A DNA stretch of 64,000 nucleotides from Variovorax sp. OK212 (GCF_900112425.1 NZ_FOLP01000007.1:248001-312000); one strand, 5' to 3'. Shown: positions 55,401 to 63,629, numbered from the stretch's first letter. Program-made: numbers and translations. The notes: generated by a model from the letters alone, not told the origin.

Positions 55401-56231
55401 ATGAAACTCGAACTCGAAGGCAAGACCGTTCTCATCACCGGCGCTTCCAAAGGCATCGGCCTTGCAGCCGCCCACTCGTTCGCGGCCGAAGGCTGCCACC
55501 TGCAACTGGCCGCGCGCGACGGCGTGGCGCTGGCCGCGGCCAAGGAAGAGATCGAGAAGATCTACCCCATCAACGTGCGCATCCACCCGATGGACCTGGC
55601 CGCGCCGGGCGCCATGCAGCAACTGGCCGAGGCGGCCGGGCACGTCGACATTCTGGTGAACAACGCGGGCGACATTCCGGCCGGCCCGATCGAGTCGCTC
55701 GACTTCGCCGTGGTGCGCCGCGGCTTCCAGCTCAAGGTGCTGGGCTACATGGAACTCACGCAGATCTACTACGCGCGCATGAAGGCCGCGGGCGGCGGCG
55801 TGATCGTGAACGACATCGGCAACTCCGGCGAGAACTGGGACGCCAACTACATCGCCGGCTCCACCGGCAACGCGGCCGTGATGGCCTTCACGCGCGCCCT
55901 GGGCGGCGTGAGCCTGGACGACGGCATTCGCGTGGTGGGCGTGAACCCCGGCCCCGTGGCCACCGACCGCATGGTCAAGCTCATGAAGCGCCGCGCGCTC
56001 GACACCCACGGCGACGAAGGCCGCTGGGAAGAGCTGTTCGACAACTACCCCGGCGGCCGCCCGGCCACGCCGGAAGAAGTGGCCGAGCTGATGGTGTTCC
56101 TGGCCTCGCCGCGCGCGGGCTACATCACCGGCACCGTGGTGACCATCGACGGCGGCATTGCCGCACGCGGCTCGATCATCAAGACCAGCAAGAAGGCCAT
56201 CGCCGCCGAACAGCAAAGGCTCGCGGCATGA
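55401..56231 (+). CDS. SDR family protein lacking the catalytic Lys
   Basis: This 276-residue protein has an intact cofactor loop (ITGASKGIGLAAAHSF) and NNAGDIPAGPIESLD. The usual Tyr-x3-Lys is replaced: the segment reads ANYIAGSTGNAAVMAFTRAL, where Tyr is followed by Ser or Asn at the Lys position. The late motif VVGVNPGPVATDRMVKLMKRR is kept. It may be a non-oxidoreductase or use a different proton relay. It overlaps the aminotransferase by 4 nt. Confidence 0.85.
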   Translation: MKLELEGKTVLITGASKGIGLAAAHSFAAEGCHLQLAARDGVALAAAKEEIEKIYPINVRIHPMDLAAPGAMQQLAEAAGHVDILVNNAGDIPAGPIESLDFAVVRRGFQLKVLGYMELTQIYYARMKAAGGGVIVNDIGNSGENWDANYIAGSTGNAAVMAFTRALGGVSLDDGIRVVGVNPGPVATDRMVKLMKRRALDTHGDEGRWEELFDNYPGGRPATPEEVAELMVFLASPRAGYITGTVVTIDGGIAARGSIIKTSKKAIAAEQQRLAA

Positions 56232-57415
56232 GCGCGGTACTCAAGCCCGTCGAGGCACCCAAGGCCGCGGCCTCGTCGGTGACCACCGACGCCGAAACCC
56301 GCAACCAGTATTTCGACCGCCTGTTCACCAACCCCGAGCTGATGTGGCTCGGCCAGAACACCAACCATTACCCGCTGCACCCCGCGGTGAAGAAGGCGCT
56401 GCACGACGCCATCGACGACGAGAGCTTTCACGCCTACGCGCCGCCGCTGGGCATGGAAGCGCTGCGCTCGGCCATCGTGGCCGACCTGGGCGTGGCCGGC
56501 CAGTCGGCCGTGGTGACCGACGGTGCGGTGTCCGCGCTGGCGCTGGCCTGCCGTGCCTTCTGCGTGGCGGGCAAGGGCTTCGTCACCACCGATCCGGGCT
56601 GGAAGTGGCCGCTGCAGTTCGCGGCCAAGGCCGGCTCGGTGATCACCGAGATTCCGATCTACGGGCCCGAGTACGGCTTCAAGCTCTCGGCCGAGGCGCT
56701 GGCCGCGTCGACCGACGAGAACACCGCCGTCATCTACCTGGTCGACCCCAACAACCCGCTGGGCACCACCTACACCGAAGACGAGATTCGCGCCTTTGCC
56801 GACCGCGCCCGCGAGATCGGCGCCGTGCTGATCCACGACTGCACCTACCGCGACTTTGCCGACAGCCACACGCTGGCCTCGCGCTTCTACCCGGAAGGCA
56901 CCGTGACCATCGTGAGCTTCTCGAAGTGGCTCGGCCTGGCCGGCCTGCGCCTGGGCGCGCTCGTGGCCTCGCCCGAGCTGCTCGCGCGCATCCTGCCGCA
57001 CTCGCAGGCCCCGCTGGGCGCCAGCGTGCTGGCACAGCGCGCCGCCATTGCGGGCCTGGCCGTCAAGGACGAGTGGATGGCCGAGGTCATCACGCAGCAG
57101 CGCGCCAACCAGCAGATGATCGTCGACGCCTTCGCGAAGCTGCCGGGCTTCGAGGTGCCGGTGTTCCCCTCGCAGGCCAACTTCATCGTGGTCGAGTGCA
57201 GCAAGGCGGGCGTGACGCCCGAGGCGCTGGTCACCGCGCTGGGCGAGCACGACATCATGGTGCGGCAGGGCACGTACCACACGCCGCGCTTCGGCCACCG
57301 CTTCATCAAGATCTCGACCACCGTGCCCAAGGCCTGGGCGCAAGCCCTGTGCGACGTGCTGCCGCAGGCCGTGGAACGCGCACGCAGCCTGCCGGCCACG
57401 GCGGCCCTGTTCTGA
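56228..57415 (+). CDS. PLP-dependent class I/II aminotransferase
   Basis: This 395-residue fold type I enzyme has the aldimine Lys in VSFSKWLGLAGLRLGALVA (about residue 238), the cofactor Asp and Tyr in VLIHDCTYRDFA, and the DPNNPLGTTYTEDE block. It resembles the histidinol-phosphate/aspartate aminotransferase family. The amino donor and acceptor are unknown. Confidence 0.9.
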   Translation: MSAVLKPVEAPKAAASSVTTDAETRNQYFDRLFTNPELMWLGQNTNHYPLHPAVKKALHDAIDDESFHAYAPPLGMEALRSAIVADLGVAGQSAVVTDGAVSALALACRAFCVAGKGFVTTDPGWKWPLQFAAKAGSVITEIPIYGPEYGFKLSAEALAASTDENTAVIYLVDPNNPLGTTYTEDEIRAFADRAREIGAVLIHDCTYRDFADSHTLASRFYPEGTVTIVSFSKWLGLAGLRLGALVASPELLARILPHSQAPLGASVLAQRAAIAGLAVKDEWMAEVITQQRANQQMIVDAFAKLPGFEVPVFPSQANFIVVECSKAGVTPEALVTALGEHDIMVRQGTYHTPRFGHRFIKISTTVPKAWAQALCDVLPQAVERARSLPATAALF

Positions 57416-57428
57416 GGAAGGACGAACG

Positions 57429-58310
57429 ATGAGCTTCGCCACCACCCCCGACGGCACCCGCCTGTACTACGAGAGCGCCGGCAGCGGCACGCCGATCGTG
57501 TTCGTGCACGAGTTCGGCGGGGACCACCGCAGCTGGGAGCCGCAGATGCGCTACTTCGCGCGGCGCCACCAGTGCGTGACCTTCGGCGCGCGCGGCTATC
57601 CGCCGTCGGACGTGCCGCAGGACCTGGAGCGCTATTCGCAGGCCACCGCGGCCGACGACATCGTTGCCGTGATGGACGCGCTGGAGCTGGAGCGCGCGCA
57701 CATCGTGGGCCTGTCGATGGGCGGCTTTGCCACGCTGCACTTCGGTCTGCGCCACGCGAAGCGCGCCGCCTCGCTGGTGATTGCCGGCGCGGGCTACGGC
57801 GCGGAGAAGGAACACGAAGACTACTTTCGCGGTGTCTCGCTCGAAGTGGCCAGGCAGTTCGAGGCGCAAGGCTCCGAGAAATTCGCGCGCACCTATTCGC
57901 TGGGCGCGAGCCGCGTGCAGTTCCAGAACAAGGACCCGCGCGGCTGGCAGGAGTTTGCGGCCTGGCTCGGCGAGCACGACGCCGTGGGCGCGGCCAACAC
58001 CATGCGCGGCGTGCAGGCCCGCCGCCCGTCGATCTACGACCTGGAGAGCGACCTGCGCGTGATGGCCGTGCCTTCGCTGGTGGTGGTCGGCGACGAGGAC
58101 GACCACTGCCTGCAGCCCGGCATCTTCCTGAAGAAGACCGTGCCCGCCTGCGGCCTTGCCGTGATGCCCAAGACCGGCCACACGCTCAACCTGGAAGAGC
58201 CCGCCGCGTTCAACGCCTTGCTGGCCGAGTTCTTCGCGCAGGTCGAGGCCGGCCAGTGGAAGCCGCGCGATCCGCGTGCGCTGCCCAGCCAGATCATGAA
58301 GACCGACTGA
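57429..58310 (+). CDS. Alpha/beta hydrolase
   Basis: This 293-residue protein has the nucleophile elbow HIVGLSMGGFATLHFG (Ser about residue 98), the acid in VVGDEDDHCLQPG and the His in MPKTGHTLNLEEPAAFNALL. The oxyanion segment is HEFGGDHRSWEP. It resembles C-N or C-C cleaving hydrolases found in pyrimidine and pyridine breakdown pathways, but the substrate is not known. Confidence 0.88.
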   Translation: MSFATTPDGTRLYYESAGSGTPIVFVHEFGGDHRSWEPQMRYFARRHQCVTFGARGYPPSDVPQDLERYSQATAADDIVAVMDALELERAHIVGLSMGGFATLHFGLRHAKRAASLVIAGAGYGAEKEHEDYFRGVSLEVARQFEAQGSEKFARTYSLGASRVQFQNKDPRGWQEFAAWLGEHDAVGAANTMRGVQARRPSIYDLESDLRVMAVPSLVVVGDEDDHCLQPGIFLKKTVPACGLAVMPKTGHTLNLEEPAAFNALLAEFFAQVEAGQWKPRDPRALPSQIMKTD

Positions 58311-59635
58311 TGAACGCCGAAGCAGCCACTGATCAGACCGCGCGGACCGAGAAGCCAGAAAAGGCCGGGCACGGCACCGCGGGCGAGAAGGGCATCTGGC
58401 GCATCGACGCCGACCGCCTGTGGGACCGGCTCATGACGCTCGCGCGCATCGGCGCCACGCCCGGCGGCGGTGTCGACCGGCAGGCGCTGAGCGCGGAAGA
58501 AATCGCCTCGTGGCACACGATGATCGACTGGGCGCTGTCGGCGGGGCTGGAGCCTTCGACCGACGCGGTGGGCAACCTCTTCATCGCGCTGCCCGGCATC
58601 GACCGCAACGCGCCGCCCGTGCTGGCCGGCAGCCACCTCGACAGCCAGCCCGGCGGCGGGCGCTTCGACGGCGTGTACGGCGTGGCGGCTGCGCTGGAGG
58701 TGCTCACCACCATGGCCGCGCGCGGCGTGCGCCCGCCGGTGGACATCGTCTGCGTGGCGTGGATGAACGAGGAGGGCTCGCGCTTCGCGCCCGGCATGAT
58801 GGGCTCCGAAGCCTTTGCCGGCGTGCGCAGCCTGGAAGACGTGCGCGCGGTGCGCGACGCCAAGGGCGTGTCGGTGGCCGACGCACTCGATGCCTTGCAT
58901 GCCGCGTTCCCCGCGCTGCGCAGGCGCCCGCTGGGCTTTGCGCTGGCGGCGTATGTCGAGGCGCACATCGAGCAGGGGCCCATCCTGGAGGCGCAGGACC
59001 ACGTGATCGGCGTGGTCACCGGCATCCAGGGCAAGAAGACATTCGACATCGTCATCGAGGGCGAGCGCGGCCACGCCGGCACGCTGGCCATGGCCGACAG
59101 GCGCGATGCGCTCGCAGCCTTCTCGCGCATCGCCGTGGCGCTGTATGCGCAGGTCGGCGGGCATGACGACATCGTGAAGTTCACCATCGGCCGCCTGCAG
59201 GTCGAGCCCAACGCGCCGTCGGTGGTGCCCGAGCGCGCCACGCTGCGCATCGACCTGCGCCACCCCGACAACGCCGTGCTCGAGCGGCTGGGCCAGCGCC
59301 TGGTGACGCTGTGCGAGACGCTGGCCGCGCCGTGCCACGTGAGCGTGACGCCGCTGGTCGACGCGCCTTCCAACGTCTTCGACCCCGCGCTGCAGCAAGC
59401 CATTGCACAGGCCGCTGAGCGCATCGGCGAGCCGCACATGCCCATTCTTTCGGCCGCCGGCCACGACGCGCGCCACATGGCGCCGCTGTGCCCGAGCGCG
59501 ATGATCTTCATTCCCTGCCGCGACGGCGTGAGCCATGCGGAACACGAGTGGGCCGAGCCCACGCACGTGGCGGCCGGGGCGAACGTGCTGCTGCGCGTGT
59601 TGCTGCCGTATGCAGGAGAGGGCGCACAGCCATGA
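58310..59635 (+). CDS. M20-family Zn-dependent hydrolase (HyuC/AmaB carbamoylase type)
   Basis: This 441-residue protein has the bimetal site of the hydantoinase/carbamoylase group: His and Asp in LAGSHLDSQPGGGRFDGVYG, the Glu pair in WMNEEGSRFAPGMMGSEAFAG, AYVEAHIEQGPILE and a last His in GVSHAEHEWAEP. Relatives remove carbamoyl groups from N-carbamoyl amino acids or ureidopropionate, or open allantoate. It starts within the previous stop codon. Confidence 0.9.
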   Translation: MNAEAATDQTARTEKPEKAGHGTAGEKGIWRIDADRLWDRLMTLARIGATPGGGVDRQALSAEEIASWHTMIDWALSAGLEPSTDAVGNLFIALPGIDRNAPPVLAGSHLDSQPGGGRFDGVYGVAAALEVLTTMAARGVRPPVDIVCVAWMNEEGSRFAPGMMGSEAFAGVRSLEDVRAVRDAKGVSVADALDALHAAFPALRRRPLGFALAAYVEAHIEQGPILEAQDHVIGVVTGIQGKKTFDIVIEGERGHAGTLAMADRRDALAAFSRIAVALYAQVGGHDDIVKFTIGRLQVEPNAPSVVPERATLRIDLRHPDNAVLERLGQRLVTLCETLAAPCHVSVTPLVDAPSNVFDPALQQAIAQAAERIGEPHMPILSAAGHDARHMAPLCPSAMIFIPCRDGVSHAEHEWAEPTHVAAGANVLLRVLLPYAGEGAQP

Positions 59636-60642
59636 ACTCGACAGCCACCGCCGCAGTGCATGACGAGGCCGCCATGCCCGCCATGCCCGCCATGCCCGCC
59701 ACGCTCGACATGGCAGACCTGCCCATGCAGCACCCGCGCGCGCCCGCCAGCGCCGCGCAGGCGCGGGCGCGCTTCTTCAACTCGGGCAACGCCTTCAACG
59801 TGAAGCTGCCCGTGGTGCCCGCGCAGATGTTCGCGCCGCCGCAGGAAGGCCGCTTCGGCGTGTTCGACTGCGACCAGTCGCGCGCCTTGGGCTGCGGCTT
59901 CGCGGCCACCACGCCGCTGATGCTCGCGCGCTATGTGCGCGTTGCCGCGCGCGATGCGCTGCTGCCGCTGGAGGTGAACGCCACCGGCTCGGTCTGGTAC
60001 GTGATTGCCGGCAGCGGCCGCCTGGCCGGCGGTGCCGACAGCTTCGCCTTCGGCACGGGCGACGTGTTCCTGCTGCCCGGCGCCGCGGGCTACCGGCTGG
60101 AGGCCGGCCCTGAAGATCTCCTGCTGTGGACCGTGGGCAACGAGCCGCAGCTGGCCTTCGAGCGCGCGCAGCCCGCACCGCTGGCCAAGGCGACCATCGA
60201 CGCGGTGCACTACACGGCCGAGGAAATCGAGCGCCAGTTCGCGTTGATCTTCTCCACCGCCACGCGCGACGAAACCTCGGGCCGCGCGCTGATCTTCTCG
60301 TCGGACCGCCAATCGGCCGCGCGCAATCTCACGCCCACGCTCACCCTGAGCTTCAACACGCTCCAGCCGCACACCCACCAGCGCACCCACCGCCACAACT
60401 CCGCCGCCATCACGCTGGTGGTGCAGGGCGAGGGCTGCCATTCGATGGTGGGCGATGCCAGGTGCCCGTGGGCGCCGTGGTCCACGCTGGTCACGCCGCC
60501 GGGCGCGCCGCACTCGCACCACAATGCGGGCGCGCAAGGCGCGCGCTTTCTCATCGTGCAGGACGGTGGCCTGCACTACCACGCACGCACCATGGGGTTC
60601 GAGTTTCTGGAGTCCGTGGCTTCCGTGGAGTCCCTCGAATAG
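59632..60642 (+). CDS. Bicupin protein, gentisate 1,2-dioxygenase-like
   Basis: This 336-residue protein has two cupin domains. The first (about residues 95-180, VIAGSGRLAGGADSFAFGTGDVFLLPG) has no His metal ligands. The second (about residues 235-330) has HTHQRTHRHNSAAITLVVQGEG and PPGAPHSHHNAG with enough His residues to bind iron. An N-terminal MPA repeat encoded by a 9-bp unit (59671-59697) is present. It overlaps the M20 gene by 4 nt. Confidence 0.85.
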   Translation: MNSTATAAVHDEAAMPAMPAMPATLDMADLPMQHPRAPASAAQARARFFNSGNAFNVKLPVVPAQMFAPPQEGRFGVFDCDQSRALGCGFAATTPLMLARYVRVAARDALLPLEVNATGSVWYVIAGSGRLAGGADSFAFGTGDVFLLPGAAGYRLEAGPEDLLLWTVGNEPQLAFERAQPAPLAKATIDAVHYTAEEIERQFALIFSTATRDETSGRALIFSSDRQSAARNLTPTLTLSFNTLQPHTHQRTHRHNSAAITLVVQGEGCHSMVGDARCPWAPWSTLVTPPGAPHSHHNAGAQGARFLIVQDGGLHYHARTMGFEFLESVASVESLE

Positions 60643-60719
60643 AGGAGTCGGGAGATCGCAACATGGGCCTTGCACCTGCGCGTCTTCGATCTGTAATTTG
60701 AGCGGGCCACCATGCGCGC

Positions 60720-60986
60720 ATGTCTGGTCAACTTATCTCCATCGCCCTGACCGTCGATCAACACGACGGCGGCGATTACTTCTGGGTGCTGCTCGAGTCC
60801 TTCGACAACTCGATGGAGTTCGAGTCGCTCATGGAAGCCGCCAAGGGCTTCCACACCTATGCCGAAGCGCTGCAGGCGGGCTACGCCGTGCTGCGCGGCC
60901 TGTCGGAAGACCTGAACGTCGGCCCGCGCGAGGAGGCCGACGAATCGGCCTTCACGGAAGACAGCGCGGTCGGCGAGTTCGACTGA
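60720..60986 (+). CDS. Hypothetical protein, small acidic
   Basis: This 88-residue protein starts MSGQLISIALTVDQHDGGDYFWVLLESFDNSMEFESLMEA and ends in an acidic tail. No family is recognised. Third-position GC looks coding, and the mixed hydrophobic core suggests a folded small protein. It begins 77 bp after the bicupin gene. Confidence 0.6.
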   Translation: MSGQLISIALTVDQHDGGDYFWVLLESFDNSMEFESLMEAAKGFHTYAEALQAGYAVLRGLSEDLNVGPREEADESAFTEDSAVGEFD

Positions 60987-61123
60987 GCGCACGCCGGCAT
61001 TCGTGGGCCGCGCAGCCGCGCGGCCTGCTGCATCGCGCCGCCGGAGCCCGCCGAGGCATGCCGACCCATCGCTGCATGCTGCGCGCCTATGCCGATTGGC
61101 GGAAGCCACAAACATGGGGTGCG

Positions 61124-61139
61124 TCCGCCAAATGGCGGA
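61124..61139. repeat. Short perfect hairpin
   Basis: TCCGCC (61124-61129) and GGCGGA (61134-61139) are separated by AAAT. On its own it is a minor hairpin. It is recorded because it lies in the same leader as the larger stem-loop at 61213. Confidence 0.7.
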
Positions 61140-61212
61140 TGTCCAATGGCTGTCACCAAGCGTAGGCTCTGACCGACACGCCTCCCCATGGCGGACCGGA
61201 GACATTGCACCT

Positions 61213-61250
61213 GCACAGGCGGCCACACCCGGTGTGGGCCGCTTCTGTGC
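61213..61250 (+). ncRNA. Large stem-loop in the leader of the next gene
   Basis: GCACAG plus GCGGCCACAC (61213-61228) pairs with GTGTGGGCCGC (61232-61242) and CTGTGC (61245-61250), with one bulged G, a 2-nt internal bulge and a 3-nt loop. The stem is about 16 bp and very GC-rich. It ends 58 nt before the ATG at 61309. It is either a regulatory leader or a small RNA. Confidence 0.4.
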
Positions 61251-61308
61251 GTTGCGGCCTGTGCACATGCACACCATGGCCGTGCTCACAAGATGTCGGG
61301 GAGTTTCG

Positions 61309-61569
61309 ATGGTCGAGTATTTCCGTGTAGGCCTGCCCTACATCCGAGTGCGTTTCAAGGTTCCCGCGCGGCGCGGCGGGCGGGTCGAACTGCAAGGCAA
61401 ATTCGGTGTGATCACCGGTGCCAGCGGTGAGTACCTGCTGGTGAAGTTCGACGGCGAGTTTGCCGCGGTGATCATTCACCCGGTCGAACTCAACTACGTG
61501 GAGGCGGGCGAGGCTGTCGAGCCTGCGCCGCCTGTTCAGATGCCGGGCACGAGGCCTTGCACCGAATAG
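61309..61569 (+). CDS. Small SH3/KOW-like hypothetical protein
   Basis: This 86-residue protein is beta-rich: MVEYFRVGLPYIRVRFKVPARRGGRVELQGKFGVITGASGEYLLVKFDGEF. The RGGRVELQGKFGVI-GASGEYLLVKFD pattern suggests a small beta-barrel like SH3 or KOW. Its end overlaps the converging zinc-protein gene by 34 bp. The function is unknown. Confidence 0.6.
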   Translation: MVEYFRVGLPYIRVRFKVPARRGGRVELQGKFGVITGASGEYLLVKFDGEFAAVIIHPVELNYVEAGEAVEPAPPVQMPGTRPCTE

Positions 61570-62219
61570 GGACCGCACACGACCACGCTCGCGTCCTGCG
61601 CCCATTGCACGGCGTACTGGTCCGCGAACTCCTCGGCCTGGCGGCCGTTGGCGCTGCTCCAGTGCCTGCTGTACCAGTCGACATGGTGGCCGACCTCATG
61701 GCAGAACAGGTGCTCGATGTAGAAGCGCTTGAGATCCGCCTGCGAAAAATCGACATGCCAGCGCCCCTGGTCGTTGCACAGCGTGGCGCCATAGCGCAGG
61801 TACGGCGCCACATGCTGAGGCTTGGGTTTCTTGCGCCCCACGTAGAGGCGGCCGTCCACCCGCCACGGGTACAGCAGGATCGCGCGCACGCCGCTGCCGC
61901 AGGTGAACTCGGCCAGCGGCGCGTCCAGCCCCGTCATGCGGGTCGGCCTGCGGCGCAGCCAGATGTGCGTGATGCCCGTGCCATGGTTGGCCGGAAGCGC
62001 GCGCAGGGCCGCCGCGCATTCCTGCGCCGACACCGGAAAGAAGAACTCGCGCGACGGGTTGTCCTGCACGAGGAGGGGCAGCGCCTCGCCCGGGCTTGGG
62101 CGCTTCAGCGAGTGCGCGCGGGCGAAGATGTTGTCCGTCATGCGGCGGCGCACGCGCCCGCCGTAGATGTCGCCGTAGGTACGGCTTTTCTTCCAGGGTG
62201 TCGCTGAGCGGTTCTTCAT
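61536..62219 (-). CDS. Hypothetical HExxH zinc-hydrolase-like protein
   Basis: This 227-residue protein contains HEVGHH at about residues 174-179, a zincin-type zinc motif. Acidic residues EEFAD at about residues 196-200 could supply the third ligand. A basic N-terminus (MKNRSATPWKKSRTYGDIYGGRVRRRM) and KKPKPQHVAPYLRYGATLCNDQGRWHVDF precede it. There is no signal peptide. The motif and its spacing resemble ImmA/Zn-dependent peptidase families, but the rest of the sequence is not recognised. Confidence 0.65.
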   Translation of the reverse strand: MKNRSATPWKKSRTYGDIYGGRVRRRMTDNIFARAHSLKRPSPGEALPLLVQDNPSREFFFPVSAQECAAALRALPANHGTGITHIWLRRRPTRMTGLDAPLAEFTCGSGVRAILLYPWRVDGRLYVGRKKPKPQHVAPYLRYGATLCNDQGRWHVDFSQADLKRFYIEHLFCHEVGHHVDWYSRHWSSANGRQAEEFADQYAVQWAQDASVVVCGPYSVQGLVPGI

Positions 62220-62275
62220 GGAGGGGGCCCGCGCGGGGCTATGCTGGCGGCCGTTGATTGATGCGGCCGAATGAT

Positions 62276-62563
62276 ATGAAGAAATCCACCCCTGCGAAGA
62301 AAACCCGAACCAGCACCTACGACCTCAAGAAGCAATGGCATTGGGGCCGCGCCATGCGCGAACTGCGCATTGCGGATTTCCAGAAAGACGGCCGCGTGCT
62401 GGTGCCTGGCGAATACACCGGCGAGGGCCCGGCCACCGACGACGGCACGGGCGCGTTGCGCACCGTGGGCGGCATCCAGGTGGGCGCGGCCAACTACGAG
62501 ACCGGAATGATGTGGGTGGGCCGCAAGCTGCGCGAAGGCGATCTGCCTACAAAAGCCGCCTGA
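62276..62563 (+). CDS. Hypothetical protein with basic N-terminus
   Basis: This 95-residue protein begins KKSTPAKKTRTSTYDLKKQWHWGRAMRELRIADFQKDGRVLVPGEYTGEG. The pattern of a basic tail plus a compact domain is seen in small DNA- or RNA-binding proteins, but nothing specific is recognised. The start is uncertain. ATGs at 62261 and 62276 are both possible, and neither has a clear ribosome site. Confidence 0.5.
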   Translation: MKKSTPAKKTRTSTYDLKKQWHWGRAMRELRIADFQKDGRVLVPGEYTGEGPATDDGTGALRTVGGIQVGAANYETGMMWVGRKLREGDLPTKAA

Positions 62564-62568
62564 TCGCA

Positions 62569-62582
62569 CGGCCGATCGGCCG
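62569..62582. repeat. 14-bp perfect palindrome
   Basis: CGGCCGATCGGCCG is a perfect 14-bp palindrome just after the stop of the small basic-protein gene (stop at 62561-62563). It could be a short hairpin terminator without a T-run or a protein-binding site for the next gene. Confidence 0.8.
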
Positions 62583-62662
62583 AATTTCTTCAGGGTAAAT
62601 CCCGGCGATTTTTGTCTGCGGCAGGTCTATCTTGGGCTTGTGACCAACTGCTGGAGACGATC

Positions 62663-62857
62663 ATGTTGATGGTTGCGAAGGTGATGGTTGTCGGCGCAAC
62701 GGCCCTTGTCATGGGCGGCGTGCCTTCACCGGGCAGCGACCCTGCCGACCTTTCTGTCTCGGCCTCACCCGTGGTGGCTGCCGCTAACACCAGCCAGACA
62801 ACCCCTGCATGCCCGAGCGGCTGCAATGTCTGGCGAATGATCTACGACGGCCGCTGA
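62663..62857 (+). CDS. Small secreted hypothetical protein
   Basis: The ATG at 62663 has a purine-rich site (CTGGAGACG) upstream and gives 64 residues: an N-terminal hydrophobic segment (LMVAKVMVVGATALVMGG) resembling a signal peptide, then a Ser/Pro/Ala/Val linker and two cysteines (ACPSGCNVW). The region before it contains CAGGGTAAATCCCGG, a type of sequence I have seen before small exported proteins in this group, but I cannot verify it. Confidence 0.5.
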   Translation: MLMVAKVMVVGATALVMGGVPSPGSDPADLSVSASPVVAAANTSQTTPACPSGCNVWRMIYDGR

Positions 62858-63021
62858 ACGCGCGGTGAAAAGGCTTCGAGCCGCGGCCTCGCGGGCCGCA
62901 GGGGCGCTTCGCGCTCTTTCTGTCGATCACGCCGCCGAACACCTTTCGCACTCTCCGCGAGCGCCTTGTGGGCTTCATGCCGAAGCCCATGCATCGAGGG
63001 CTGGTTTACTGTTCTTAAAAA

Positions 63022-63037
63022 CTGTATATTCATACAG
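63022..63037. promoter_or_regulatory. LexA-type SOS box
   Basis: CTGTATATTCATACAG fits the CTGT-N8-ACAG LexA consensus perfectly, in an AT-rich patch. It lies 57 bp upstream of the hypothetical gene at 63094, with a possible TATATT -10 element inside the box. That gene would be an SOS (DNA-damage) inducible gene if LexA binds here. Confidence 0.75.
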
Positions 63038-63093
63038 TCTTTTTTGGCAACTGGCCTTTGATGAGCGCGCTACGCGCGTGGGGGCGATGAACC

Positions 63094-63570
63094 ATGAATC
63101 AATCTGAGCTTTTCTTTCCGCGGGCTGCCGCAGCGGTGATGCCCATGGCAATGCCGATGCAGGTGCCTGTATCACCAGCCGTGCGGCACATGCCCGCACC
63201 CTCGCTCGCGTCGACGCTAGCACCCGCGCGCGCGGTGCAGCGCGACGAGCCGTTCCGGTTCGAGAACGTCGAGGTCGAGGCGCGCGTCACCTACACCGTT
63301 CGGCTGGCCGACTACCCGCACCCCGCCGCGGACGCGGTGAAGGTCGCGGAGCAGCGCTTTCGCCGCGAGATCGACAAGCAACTGGGCGGCGACGTGGTCG
63401 CTGCGCTGCGCGCGTTCCAGAACGCGAGCGAGTCGAGCGAGAGCGATCTGTCGAAGGCCGAGATCGCGATGGCCAAGCGCTGGGCCAAGGCCTACGACGC
63501 GGCGCGCACCGCGGGCTTTCGCGACCTGGGCGACACCGACGAAGCGTTCTTCGACGTGCGGCCGATCTGA
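63094..63570 (+). CDS. Hypothetical protein, possibly SOS-induced
   Basis: This 158-residue protein is not recognised. The N-terminal ~40 residues are Ala/Met/Pro-rich. The C-terminal ~105 residues have RVTYTVRLADYPHPAADAVKVAEQRFRREIDKQLGGDVVAALRAF and ESDLSKAEIAMAKRWAKAYDAARTAGF, suggestive of an alpha-beta fold. The upstream LexA box is the main hint of a role in the DNA-damage response. Confidence 0.65.
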   Translation: MNQSELFFPRAAAAVMPMAMPMQVPVSPAVRHMPAPSLASTLAPARAVQRDEPFRFENVEVEARVTYTVRLADYPHPAADAVKVAEQRFRREIDKQLGGDVVAALRAFQNASESSESDLSKAEIAMAKRWAKAYDAARTAGFRDLGDTDEAFFDVRPI

Positions 63571-63577
63571 AGCCGGA

Positions 63578-63599
63578 GCGCGCCGTTTCGGCGGCGCGC
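63578..63599. terminator. GC hairpin between convergent genes
   Basis: GCGCGCCG (63578-63585) pairs with CGGCGCGC (63592-63599) with a 6-nt loop, 7 nt after the stop codon of the gene at 63094. There is no T-run, so it could be a factor-assisted terminator shared by the convergent pair. Confidence 0.4.
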
Positions 63600-63629
63600 C
63601 AGGTGCAGTGGCAGTGGTTGCCGTCGCCG

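Larger units (their letters stand above)
60987..61308. other. Intergenic region with two strong stem-loops
   Basis: The 322-bp gap between the small acidic gene and the beta-barrel-like gene holds two GC-rich hairpins, listed separately. I found no convincing open reading frame, promoter or tRNA. It may be a structured 5' leader or a small RNA gene. Confidence 0.55.
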
